Source: an uncultured Prevotella sp.
Lineage (GTDB): Bacteria > Bacteroidota > Bacteroidia > Bacteroidales > Bacteroidaceae
Reading direction: 5' to 3'
DNA: 33,349 nt
NCBI GenBank assembly: GCA_900544825.1
Contig: UQWP01000040.1
Span: forward strand, 1-33,349
The notes under the pieces were generated by a model, which saw only the letters and a program-made list of their open reading frames with translations, ran no database searches and had not been told where the DNA came from. Shown piece after piece: positions 1 to 7,510 of this stretch (position 1 is the first letter of the stretch; every line of letters begins with the position of its first letter). Both the position numbers and the translations under genes were made by a program.

Positions 1-10
1 AACATGAAAA

Positions 11-47
11 TAGGAGATAAACACCTATGATTAGTGTTTACCTCCTA
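11..47. repeat. Imperfect hairpin at left edge
   Basis: Bases 11-24 pair with 34-47 with a single mismatch (17/41), leaving a 9-base loop. There is no T-run after it on either strand, so it does not look like a standard terminator. It sits just before the point where similarity to a DUF1016 protein begins (about 59), so it may mark a rearrangement junction or the end of a small element. That role is inference. Confidence 0.5.
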
Positions 48-58
48 CTCGATTCGTA

Positions 59-270
59 TTAATCTGGAAAGAGCAACTTGGCAAACAACGTGCTGATTAT
101 GGAATACAGCTCATCAAGTCCATATCTCAGCAGTTGACGACAGAGTTCGGCTCTGGCTATGGTGTTCGTAACCTTGCCTATTTCAAGCAATTATACCAAT
201 ATTTTCCTGACTGGGAGATTTTGCACGCGCGCGTGCAAAATCTTACTTGGACCCATCTGAAGAGTATTTT
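59..270 (+). pseudogene. DUF1016/YhcG-type nuclease remnant (N-terminal domain fragment)
   Basis: The frame starting at base 2 reads WKEQLGKQRADYG, then LTTEFGSGYGVRNL, FKQLYQYFPDW and LTWTHLKSIF. This is the conserved order of the DUF1016 N-terminal (DNA-binding) domain of YhcG/PDDEXK proteins. A stop lies in frame at 32-34 and no other upstream frame supplies the missing first 25 or so residues. Similarity ends near base 270; the open frame then runs on across the opposite-strand gene without family features. The C-terminal nuclease domain is absent. I read this as a decayed fragment of a mobile or defence-associated gene. The first ATG in frame is at 134, inside the domain, so it is unlikely to be a functional start. 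Confidence 0.7.
216..243. repeat. Perfect 28-bp palindrome
   Basis: Bases 216-229 are the exact reverse complement of 230-243. The centre is an alternating CG tract (GCACGCGCGCGTGC) flanked by TTTT and AAAA. It lies inside the DUF1016 remnant, over the codons for ILHARVQN. There is no loop, so as DNA it could be a cruciform or a dimeric protein-binding site. Confidence 0.85.
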
Positions 271-324
271 TCATAATTCTGCCAATTGGCTACAAAGCAA
301 AGCCGAGCAGGATATTGAGTTATT

Positions 325-1191
325 TCAGACAGAATGTGTTTTCTTCTTTCTTGCAGCTATCATGATATACAAAAGCAATGCAACGAATGCTATGAGGATG
401 CAGATCATCTGGGTGGTATATTTCTCCGGCTCAATCCAAATCTCCTTGAAAAAGTCCAAGCGACCAAGCACTTCCACAGGTACCCAGAACACGACAACCG
501 TTGCGATAGCCATACGGATATTGGCTCCCCATGTGCTCAAACGCAACTGCTTTCGGAAGATGAAGAAACTACCTATCAAACAAGCTGCGGCAACAACCGA
601 AGTTACAGGATGATGGTCGCCGAGGAAATTCTTGTCGTAGCAGAACATCAACAGGAGATAGCTTGTCCACAAAATCATGTTCAGTTCCATGAAAGTAACG
701 ATACTTGTATGATGTGTCATCGGGCGGGCGGCAATCTTATTCTTGCTGGAACGGAAAAGAACACGCTGCCACCAGTTGATGAAGTTACATCCGTTCTTGG
801 TTGAGAAGATGTAGAGCACCATAATCATCATCCACATGCCGAAGGTGGCAGGGAGGATGAGGTATTCAGGGCGAGTCACAACTTCACCATTCTCCATCTC
901 CGGCTGTGTACCCCAGCGGGTAGCATAGTACTGGAACAGGAATTCTATCCAACCGGTCCAGAAGAGCAGACCTCCGAAAAGTCCCCAAAGAGTTTGTTTG
1001 GTGTCTCCCTTTACGAAGACACCGATTACTACCATGATAAGACCTGCCAACCCCATGAAGAAGGCTGAGTAATGCACAGCTTCAGGAGTCATCGTCTTAT
1101 CCATTATCATCATCAGCGCATGTCCCAACGGCATGGTAAAGAGTACCACGAGGAACGAAGCGATGGATTTCCACCAATTCAATTGTTTCAT
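325..1191 (-). CDS. Polytopic membrane protein of the haem-uptake locus, function unknown
   Basis: 288 residues with about eight hydrophobic segments (roughly 8-28, 38-62, 66-90, 110-132, 162-185, 193-210, 222-242, 260-282) and a basic C-terminal tail (RKKK). I do not recognise a named domain. It is the last gene of the hmuR-hmuY-like unit: its ATG is only 12 bases after the hmuY-like stop, so co-transcription is very likely. Aromatic-rich loops (WGTQPEMENGE, WIEPEKY) and His residues (a THH and a DHH motif) are present, but I cannot tie them to metal or haem. From position it may act in the inner membrane with haem or iron uptake; that is inference. Its 3' end abuts the DUF1016 remnant on the other strand. 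Confidence 0.8.
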   Translation of the reverse strand: MKQLNWWKSIASFLVVLFTMPLGHALMMIMDKTMTPEAVHYSAFFMGLAGLIMVVIGVFVKGDTKQTLWGLFGGLLFWTGWIEFLFQYYATRWGTQPEMENGEVVTRPEYLILPATFGMWMMIMVLYIFSTKNGCNFINWWQRVLFRSSKNKIAARPMTHHTSIVTFMELNMILWTSYLLLMFCYDKNFLGDHHPVTSVVAAACLIGSFFIFRKQLRLSTWGANIRMAIATVVVFWVPVEVLGRLDFFKEIWIEPEKYTTQMICILIAFVALLLYIMIAARKKKTHSV

Positions 1192-1203
1192 AATGTTTAA
1201 TAT

Positions 1204-2151
1204 TTATTTTAATTCATCTAAGTAATAACTGATTCTTCCTCCCTCATCACCTATCTGCACATTGGCATCATACCAGGAGATAATCTGGAGCTTGTAATAT
1301 CTCTCGCCATCCCACGAACGGATTACGTAGGTATGGAAAGACGGAGTATATACTGGAGGTGGCCCCGAGAAACTCATTGCCTTTTCGAGCACCGGATTGC
1401 CGCTTACCAACTGCTTGGCTGGTCCGTTGTTCGGGTCGAACCAAGGGTTCTTGTTCATATCCAGTTTGTTGGCGATGCAATACTTGTTCCAGTCTTCCCG
1501 CGACATGGTGACATAGACGCTTGCTGAATCATCTACGGCGAAGGTCATGTTGTGTTCTGCCAGATAAGCATCCACCTGCGCCTTGCTCGTCCACTTGTCA
1601 TATTCGCCATAGCCCAGGTCGGCAGCACCGCCCTTGCCTATGCCGCTTGTTCCACTGTTGGTTCGCAGCTGGTAGCCGTCAAAGGCAAGGTCCCATTCCG
1701 TGGCAGGATAAGCCATGGTCTTTGGATCATCCTCCATGTTCTCCATCACCATAATGCTGCTTGCCTGGCGCTTCACCGTCTTATAGGTTAACTTGCCAGT
1801 GGCTTGATTCTTGGTAAAGATGGTATCGCCGTTTGCATCACGCTCTGCATCCTCGAAGATGTTCTTCTGTACGCCCTCGCTCCAATACTTTACGAGTTTA
1901 GCTGTACCTTTATAATGGAAATATTCCTCTATCGGCTTGCCATCAATAAAGGCGATGACACTCTGGTTAGGATTCAGCACATTATAGCGATGTCCCGTCT
2001 TCAGGTCAAAATAGAGCCAGTCGTTGGTCACACCCGTGCTATAACCTGTTTTTCGGGGCAGGGTATGACCTGTGAAGTCCTCTGCCTCATAAGATACGCA
2101 GCTCGTCATTGCGGCTGCCATACCTATTATATATAGTAATGCTTTCTTCAT
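1204..2151 (-). CDS. hmuY: HmuY-family haem-binding lipoprotein
   Basis: 315 residues with a lipoprotein signal (MKKALLYIIGMAAAMTSC, lipobox Cys18). The body has the HmuY signature: WDLAFDGYQLRTNSGTSG at about 154-171 and, at the C-terminus, a YYKLQIISWYD segment followed by GGRISYYLDEL. HmuY proteins are surface lipoproteins that capture haem and pass it to a TonB-dependent receptor. This one is longer than the P. gingivalis protein (about 216 residues), mainly through N-terminal and central inserted stretches. It starts 10 bases after the receptor stop, as expected for a coupled receptor-lipoprotein pair. Family assignment is good; haem as ligand is inferred from the family, since Prevotella homologues differ in ligand residues and preference. 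Confidence 0.85.
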   Translation of the reverse strand: MKKALLYIIGMAAAMTSCVSYEAEDFTGHTLPRKTGYSTGVTNDWLYFDLKTGHRYNVLNPNQSVIAFIDGKPIEEYFHYKGTAKLVKYWSEGVQKNIFEDAERDANGDTIFTKNQATGKLTYKTVKRQASSIMVMENMEDDPKTMAYPATEWDLAFDGYQLRTNSGTSGIGKGGAADLGYGEYDKWTSKAQVDAYLAEHNMTFAVDDSASVYVTMSREDWNKYCIANKLDMNKNPWFDPNNGPAKQLVSGNPVLEKAMSFSGPPPVYTPSFHTYVIRSWDGERYYKLQIISWYDANVQIGDEGGRISYYLDELK

Positions 2152-2161
2152 TATTTCTTCT

Positions 2162-4516
2162 TTATTTCTTCTTTCTAAATGCTTCTACCAATTCATCTAC
2201 CAACACTTCCACCTGCACATGCGCCTTGGCTCCTGCCTTGGCTGGCACGTTAAACATGGTGATGCCCGAACCCAGGGTCTTTGGCACATAGTTAAAGATG
2301 TTATCCACACCCACCGTCACCTTTACCTTATTATAGAAGGTCTGAATCACCGACAGGTTGCACAATACATACTGTGGCAACTGGCAGCGGAAGTAGGCAT
2401 CGTGGCTCTCACCGTTTACAGAGAGTCGGTCCTGCACATCAAACTTCTTCTCACCCATGTAGCTTGCCGAGAAGGTGGCGCCCAGTCGGTAGTTCTTCTT
2501 GTTGTACTTATAATCAAGACTTGCCGTTGCCGCATGAGGCGAAGTGGTGTTCACCTGGATGCCATCCGTCTTGCTCACGTTCACGTAGCTGTAGGTGGCA
2601 TTCATCGTGAAGTGGTTGAGGAAGTGCCAGCGCATGATGGTCTCCAGTCCGATGAGGTTCTGCTTGGCGAGGTTGGTGTATTCAAAGTTATACTGCATGT
2701 CGTAGATGCGCCATACGCCCTCTATCTTCTTGCGGAAGAAGTTGCCATACACATTGCCCGAGATGAAGAAGTTATCGTTCGAGTACTCTGTGCCCAGGCT
2801 CACGTAGTTGTTCTTCTCAGGCTTCAGGTCCTCGTTACCCTTGATCATGAACATGCCGAGGTGGTCCCAGTTGAAGAACAGCTCCTTGATGCTTGGCGAA
2901 CGGTAGCCCATCGAATAGTTGGCTCTCCACGCCCAGTGATCCGAAGGACTCCACTTGAAGGCAATCTTAGGCATCGCCATCAGTCCGAAGGCACGGCTGA
3001 AGTTGGTTCTCACACCTGCCGAAACCATCCAGTGGTTGTTCATCGTCCACTCGTCCTGCAGGAAAGCCTCCGTTTCCTTCAGCGAACGGGTGCGCATGAT
3101 GTGGGAGGCATCGCCGTTGAATCGGTCGCTCGTCAGGTCATCGCTCAGGTGTTCGATACCGAGGATGAGGTCGTGGCCCTCGAACTTCTGCGAGGTGATG
3201 GAGAGGCGAGGCTGGAAGATACGGCTCTTATACACCTTGGTACGCTCGTCGATGCGCTCGTGACGCTTGAAGCGGTCGTAGAAGTCGCCATGAAGGGAGG
3301 CGGTAATCTTGAACCAATCCTTGAATGTATATTTAATCTTGGTTCCAGCCGTCCAGTCACGCGCCTGACTGAAGGTCATGTCCTGAATGAGGTCGTAGGT
3401 ATTCATATAGAACGCACTACCGTAGGCAAGAATCTCCAGGTTCTTGAAAGGGTCGTAGAATACCTTCTGCGATACCGAGATATGCTCCGTACCCTCGATG
3501 CCCATTGGCGGACGGGAAGCCACGCTGGTTATGGTCACGTCGTGGTCGAGCCAAGGATTCGCCTCTTGGGTATATACCTTCTTGTCGTTCTCTGCCTGAT
3601 ACATGTAGAAGGCATCACTCGAAGAATACCACACGTCGGTCTGCGATGTAACCTTGCCAGCGTTGAATCCTGCCGATACCCAGCTCTGCAGGTTGGGGCG
3701 GTCGGCGTTCTTCTCAAACATATACAAGAAATCCTTTTTCTCAGGATTCTTGTAGTTGGTCTCGTTCATCTGTCCCCAGCGCACACCAGCCTGAATGTCG
3801 ATAGGCTTGGTGGTCTTCTTGGTGATGAGATTGATGACGGCACCCGATGCACGGCTTCCATAGAGGGTACTGCTGGCACCCTTCACGATTTCGATGCGGT
3901 CGATGGCATGGAGGTTGAATCGCTCATAGTCGAGGTTACCCGCCATGTCGCCCGTCAATCGCTCACCATCCTGCAGGAAGAGCACGTGGCGTGCATCCAA
4001 GCCCTGCATGGAGATTTCGTTGCCGAAGCCCACCTTCTGGATGTTCATACCTGGTGTCTCCTGTTGCAGCGCCTTGGTCAAGTCGGCATAGCCTGCATCT
4101 ACCAGTTCCTTACCGCCGAGCACCTGCGTGCTCACTGGCGAGAGCTTGATAGGTCGGGCGGTACGGGAACCTGTAACCACCACCTCGTTCACCTTCATCA
4201 CGTCTTCTGTCATGAAGAGCTTGAGGGAGCTGTCGCTTCCGATGGTTCCATTCAGAGGGTTGTAGCCCACGGATACCACCTGGTAATAACACTTGTCACT
4301 CTGAGGCACCGAGATGGTAGCCTCACCATCCATGTTGGTAACAACACGCTGTGGCGACTTCAATTTCTCGTTGTCGGCGTAGGTGATGACTGCGCCGATG
4401 ACCGGTTGCTCTGTGGCTTTGTCGAAGATACCGAACTTCACCTTTCGCTGTGCAGCGACAGGGAGGGCGAGTATCAGCAGCAAGCCGATGAGCATTACAC
4501 TTCTAATTGTCTTCAT
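2162..4516 (-). CDS. hmuR: TonB-dependent outer-membrane receptor, HmuR-like (haem)
   Basis: 784 residues. Signal peptide 1-22 (ends PVAA), a carboxypeptidase-regulatory-like beta-sandwich at about 25-105, a TonB box-like VNEVVVTGSR at 109-118, a plug domain at about 120-235 (GLDARHVLFLQDG; VKGASSTLYGSRASGAVINL), then a 22-strand-type barrel to the end. Residues 538-541 are YRSP and 561-567 are NEDLKPE, matching the FRAP/NPNL box described for haem receptors. With hmuY directly downstream this is best read as the haem receptor that imports ligand using TonB energy. The upstream gene ends in a strong terminator (4603-4638), so expression should start in the 87 bases before the ATG, but I see no clear -7 box there. 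Confidence 0.87.
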   Translation of the reverse strand: MKTIRSVMLIGLLLILALPVAAQRKVKFGIFDKATEQPVIGAVITYADNEKLKSPQRVVTNMDGEATISVPQSDKCYYQVVSVGYNPLNGTIGSDSSLKLFMTEDVMKVNEVVVTGSRTARPIKLSPVSTQVLGGKELVDAGYADLTKALQQETPGMNIQKVGFGNEISMQGLDARHVLFLQDGERLTGDMAGNLDYERFNLHAIDRIEIVKGASSTLYGSRASGAVINLITKKTTKPIDIQAGVRWGQMNETNYKNPEKKDFLYMFEKNADRPNLQSWVSAGFNAGKVTSQTDVWYSSSDAFYMYQAENDKKVYTQEANPWLDHDVTITSVASRPPMGIEGTEHISVSQKVFYDPFKNLEILAYGSAFYMNTYDLIQDMTFSQARDWTAGTKIKYTFKDWFKITASLHGDFYDRFKRHERIDERTKVYKSRIFQPRLSITSQKFEGHDLILGIEHLSDDLTSDRFNGDASHIMRTRSLKETEAFLQDEWTMNNHWMVSAGVRTNFSRAFGLMAMPKIAFKWSPSDHWAWRANYSMGYRSPSIKELFFNWDHLGMFMIKGNEDLKPEKNNYVSLGTEYSNDNFFISGNVYGNFFRKKIEGVWRIYDMQYNFEYTNLAKQNLIGLETIMRWHFLNHFTMNATYSYVNVSKTDGIQVNTTSPHAATASLDYKYNKKNYRLGATFSASYMGEKKFDVQDRLSVNGESHDAYFRCQLPQYVLCNLSVIQTFYNKVKVTVGVDNIFNYVPKTLGSGITMFNVPAKAGAKAHVQVEVLVDELVEAFRKKK

Positions 4517-4602
4517 TTATATTGTCATTCTATTTTTTCCAAATCCTTACACGATTTCAGCCTCGCTATGGCTTGTTTCTCTTCCCTTCATTTTTTACTT
4601 GC

Positions 4603-4638
4603 AAAAAAAGAGAGACATGTCTGGGCATATCCCTCTTT
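4603..4638 (-). terminator. Intrinsic terminator after the LRR/calycin/lipoprotein unit
   Basis: Read on the minus strand, 4626-4638 and 4607-4619 form a 13-bp stem that includes two G-U pairs, with a 6-base loop, followed by seven T residues (4609-4603). On the plus strand the two wobble pairs become A-C mismatches, so the structure is specific to the minus transcript. It separates the lipoprotein gene ending at 4666 from the receptor starting at 4516. Confidence 0.75.
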
Positions 4639-4665
4639 CCTTTTATAGATATAAGCTACAGTCTC

Positions 4666-5310
4666 TTATTTGATTCCGTGCTCCTTTTTATACGCAGCCA
4701 AGTCTGCCTCGTACTTTTTCTTGTCTGCATCAAAAGTAGCGAGACGTGACTTGTCAATGGTCTGCTTGAAGCACTCAGAACGTACATTCATCATATTATA
4801 ATTTACGATGAACTGTATTTCGTGTGTCTTGGCATTGTAATAGCCTTGCACACTACTGCCTTTTGCACTTGATGCAGAACCGTCTGTGTCTGTTCCCCAT
4901 ACAGAACCGTCTTCACCCTTAAACTTTATCCAACCATCACCTGTATATTCTTTCTGCTCCCAAGAGTTGAGAACCATGGTCTTGACATCACACTTAAAAT
5001 TGATAATCATTCCCATGTTTCCGACCGTGAAGTCAAGCAAAGAAATGGTGAATGTTTGTGCGTCAGTCTTACTCCATTCAAACTTAAACTTTGTAGGACA
5101 TCCCTCTGGTAAAAGGGTTTTGTTCACTCCATTCATCGTTGCATTGGTGCTAAGCACAATCTCACCATTGAGATAGTTTGTTGCCTCTTTCACAAGTTCA
5201 GTGTTTGCATCAGCATCTGTAATTTCTTCATCAGAAGAACATGATGCTTGCAAAATAAGGCACATTAAGCAAAGCAAGAACAAAGCAAGTGTCTTTATTG
5301 TTTTCTTCAT
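4666..5310 (-). CDS. Small secreted lipoprotein, unknown function
   Basis: 214 residues with a lipoprotein signal ending at Cys24 (LQASCSSDEE), followed by an acidic tether typical of Bacteroidetes surface lipoproteins. The body is rich in beta-type segments (TFTISLLDFTVGNMGMI; GWIKFKGEDGSVWG) and probably forms a small beta-barrel or sandwich, ending in a charged helix (KKKYEADLAAYKKE). No catalytic motif is visible. It lies third in the LRR-calycin-lipoprotein unit, 63 bases after the calycin-like gene, and is followed by the terminator. The neighbours suggest a role in binding at the cell surface near the haem receptor, but function is unknown. Confidence 0.8.
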   Translation of the reverse strand: MKKTIKTLALFLLCLMCLILQASCSSDEEITDADANTELVKEATNYLNGEIVLSTNATMNGVNKTLLPEGCPTKFKFEWSKTDAQTFTISLLDFTVGNMGMIINFKCDVKTMVLNSWEQKEYTGDGWIKFKGEDGSVWGTDTDGSASSAKGSSVQGYYNAKTHEIQFIVNYNMMNVRSECFKQTIDKSRLATFDADKKKYEADLAAYKKEHGIK

Positions 5311-5328
5311 TTCCGATTAACATATAAA

Positions 5329-5351
5329 GTCCACCCATTCAAAGGGTGAAC
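5329..5351 (-). other. Short intergenic hairpin between two operon genes
   Basis: On the minus strand 5344-5351 and 5329-5336 pair over 8 bp (one G-U), loop of 7. There is no T-run, so this is more likely an mRNA-stability or processing hairpin within the unit than a terminator. Confidence 0.4.
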
Positions 5352-5373
5352 TTCTAAAACACATTAAAAGTAT

Positions 5374-5853
5374 TTACTCTGCTTCACGATTCCAAGTACC
5401 CTCAAAGGTTACAACTGCTTTAAATGATATTCCAAGGTAGGTAGCATCTATAGATGAAATTGTAAATTTCAAATCATTTCCGGTCTGAGAACCATCGACA
5501 TTAGCCTTGAACTCCTTTTTAGGAATCAAAGGCATCTTGAACAAGATGGCTTTGTCAATATCTTGTTTGAATGAGCCATCTGTGACAGTAATTTTTTGAG
5601 CATCAATAGTGATGGTACCTGGCATTTTGCCAATTTGGAATGCATCAACATACAAGTTAATTGTTCCGTTTGCGTTGACAGTCAATTCTGCCTCAATTGG
5701 GCTATATGGGTCTTTGTCACCATTCATGTAGACATAAGTCAAAGCACCTTTGTAAACACCTTCTTTTAAAGAAGAACCATCACTTGCATTAGCCTTGTTA
5801 GGCATTACAAACATGCTGACAACAGCCAGCATCATCAAAATAAAATGTTTCAT
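5374..5853 (-). CDS. Calycin-like beta-barrel secreted protein
   Basis: 159 residues with a signal peptide (MKHFILMMLAVVSMFVMPNKANA) and no lipobox. The rest looks like the calycin-like beta-barrel family seen in Bacteroidales: GVYKGALTYVYMNG at the start of the barrel, then IEAELTVNANGTINLYVDAF, TDGSFKQ, and a closing AVVTFEGTW. Such proteins are secreted ligand-binding domains of unknown ligand, often encoded with surface lipoproteins. It is the second gene of the unit: 33 bases separate it from the LRR gene upstream and 63 from the lipoprotein downstream. Family call is from fold-like pattern only and is moderately sure. Confidence 0.75.
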   Translation of the reverse strand: MKHFILMMLAVVSMFVMPNKANASDGSSLKEGVYKGALTYVYMNGDKDPYSPIEAELTVNANGTINLYVDAFQIGKMPGTITIDAQKITVTDGSFKQDIDKAILFKMPLIPKKEFKANVDGSQTGNDLKFTISSIDATYLGISFKAVVTFEGTWNREAE

Positions 5854-5886
5854 AATTGTTGTTTTTAAAAAATATAAAAACTAATA

Positions 5887-7311
5887 TTAAAGAATTTTAC
5901 TCCATCTATAAGCACCATAACTTTTATAGGCACGATAATCATCGTGTAGATTATCTCTATATTTTGTTATAAAAGCCTTTGCTGATTCTGTATTAAATAC
6001 ATCTTTCGAAATAGCCAAATTTATTGTTTCTGAACTATTTGAAATATCTTCTAGCGTATTGTCACTTTTCAATACATATTGCAGATTAGGATATATTATA
6101 GAGGTATCGGCTAATTTCAACAAATTCAATTCAGAGATGGCTTTTATACCAGACAAATCCATTTCTTTCAAAGAAGGTAAATCGTATAAGAAAATGATAC
6201 CAGTAATTCCAATTTCTGATTTTGGAAGCTTGATTTCTTTCAAATTGCTACATGACAGACAATTAAGTCCATTGCCCCAACGTACATCGAAATCTTTAAT
6301 CTTTTGATTTGCAATAAGAGTATTCGTCAAATCAAGTGATTCGATATTGCTATTACGCTCTAAGGAAATATTTACCAAATTAGTAGCTTGTGACAAATCT
6401 ATTTGTGGTAAAGTACTTATATTACATAAACCCAATGTTACAATATTTTTTCTTGGCGCGATATATGAAATAGAGCAATTATCAGACAAATTGTTCACTG
6501 TTACAGCAAATGGGTCATAGTAAGGATTATTTATAAAGTATTCAACACCCGCATAACTCTTTACTTTATCAGCATCAGCAAAAGAATTATCAAAGCCTAT
6601 ATATATAGCCTCGCCTTTGCTCACTAAATCCATTGGCTTACTAATGTCAATATGCGTATCATCAACAAACAAAGAAGCGAATTTTGTTTTCAAATAAGCA
6701 CAGAAATATTCATCAGGAATCTCTCTCAAAGTATTGTACTTCTCCAAAGAACCCTTATCATTTAGCATTTGCATATCAACAGTCTTCTTCTCTGCCTCAT
6801 TCTGGGTATAGAAAGGCATCAAATCCTCTACATTATACTTGCAGGAAGCAGGGAGATAAAGTTTTGTAAACTCATGAAGGATGGTAGCTTTCACCTCGTC
6901 ATTCTCAACCTTGGCTGTTACCAAGCCATCGAAGTCATAGATGTCATTGCCTTGCAAGTCAAGACCTGTAATCTGTGAAGGAAGTGAAGCGATATGGAAA
7001 ACTGGACCATAGCCATTGCTGCTAAGGTTCAACTCTTTCAAATTAGGAAAAACAGAAAGTTCCTTCAAGGCAGCGGTATCAACCTTTGTGCCTGAAAGGT
7101 CGAGAGATGTGGTGCTGTTGGCTTTGTCGTCAAGGAGCATTTTGCCATTTTCATCAAACTGGTATCCCTTAGCTTTGAGGATAGTCATCAACTCTGAGTT
7201 GCTTACTGCCACATTGCTGTAAGAAGGTGCATCGTCGTCACTGCTGCAAGAAGCGAAACCGAGGCAGAGTGCCAGGGCAGCGAGACCGATGAAATTCTTA
7301 AAAATCTTCAT
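5887..7311 (-). CDS. Leucine-rich-repeat surface lipoprotein
   Basis: 474 residues. Lipoprotein signal ending at Cys22 (LGFASCSSDDD), a short helix-rich N-terminal part (residues 38-65), then leucine-rich repeats: LDLSGTKVDTAALKEL, LKELNLSSNGYG, ITGLDLQGNDIYDFDGL at about 70-130. A non-repeat insert at about 140-265 (with SYAGVEYFINNPYYDP) is followed by more LRRs (IVTLGLCNISTL, LVNISLERNSNIESLDL, LKEMDLSGIK, LNLLKL). The C-terminal 60 residues are not repeat-like. LRRs usually mediate protein or ligand binding; here the protein would sit on the cell surface. It is first in its unit and has a well-formed promoter at 7374-7409. Ligand unknown. Confidence 0.85.
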   Translation of the reverse strand: MKIFKNFIGLAALALCLGFASCSSDDDAPSYSNVAVSNSELMTILKAKGYQFDENGKMLLDDKANSTTSLDLSGTKVDTAALKELSVFPNLKELNLSSNGYGPVFHIASLPSQITGLDLQGNDIYDFDGLVTAKVENDEVKATILHEFTKLYLPASCKYNVEDLMPFYTQNEAEKKTVDMQMLNDKGSLEKYNTLREIPDEYFCAYLKTKFASLFVDDTHIDISKPMDLVSKGEAIYIGFDNSFADADKVKSYAGVEYFINNPYYDPFAVTVNNLSDNCSISYIAPRKNIVTLGLCNISTLPQIDLSQATNLVNISLERNSNIESLDLTNTLIANQKIKDFDVRWGNGLNCLSCSNLKEIKLPKSEIGITGIIFLYDLPSLKEMDLSGIKAISELNLLKLADTSIIYPNLQYVLKSDNTLEDISNSSETINLAISKDVFNTESAKAFITKYRDNLHDDYRAYKSYGAYRWSKIL

Positions 7312-7373
7312 TGTTTTATTATTCTTTTAAATGTTTATAATTAATATAAAATATTATCCTTAATTTGTGGCTG

Positions 7374-7409
7374 CAAAGATACATATTTATTAAATAATGT
7401 GCAATACCT
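7374..7409 (-). promoter_or_regulatory. Promoter of the LRR lipoprotein operon
   Basis: On the minus strand the sequence is AGGTATTGCA, 18 bases, then TATCTTTG (7381-7374) and GCAGCC. TTGC at 7404-7401 and the -7 box are 19 bases apart, the Bacteroidetes spacing. The predicted start is near 7367, giving a leader of about 55 bases. The same two boxes with the same spacing lie at 10052-10087. Confidence 0.75.
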
Positions 7410-7438
7410 AAAAATAATGAAATTTGCAATAGTAATTT

Positions 7439-7485
7439 GTTATGATTTATAGGGTTTCTCATCTGTCTTGTTGAGAAATCATAAC
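7439..7485 (-). other. Inverted repeat between the OMP gene and the LRR promoter
   Basis: GTTATGATTT at 7439-7448 pairs exactly with 7476-7485. A second, mutually exclusive pairing is possible between TTTCTC at 7455-7460 and GAGAAA at 7473-7478. It lies 26 bases after the stop of the beta-barrel gene and may stabilise or end its transcript, though no T-run follows. Confidence 0.45.
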
Positions 7486-7510
7486 ATATCTAAGATTTTA
7501 AATATGTTTT

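Noticed and set aside
134..613. 159-residue protein starting at the ATG at 134
   Set aside because: The start lies within the DUF1016 domain and the last 110 codons are antisense to the membrane protein gene; only the fragment to about 270 has family similarity.
2219..4648. 809-codon open frame on the plus strand
   Set aside because: It is exactly antisense to the TonB-dependent receptor gene, has no family motifs, and its His/Val/Leu-rich composition is typical of a shadow frame.
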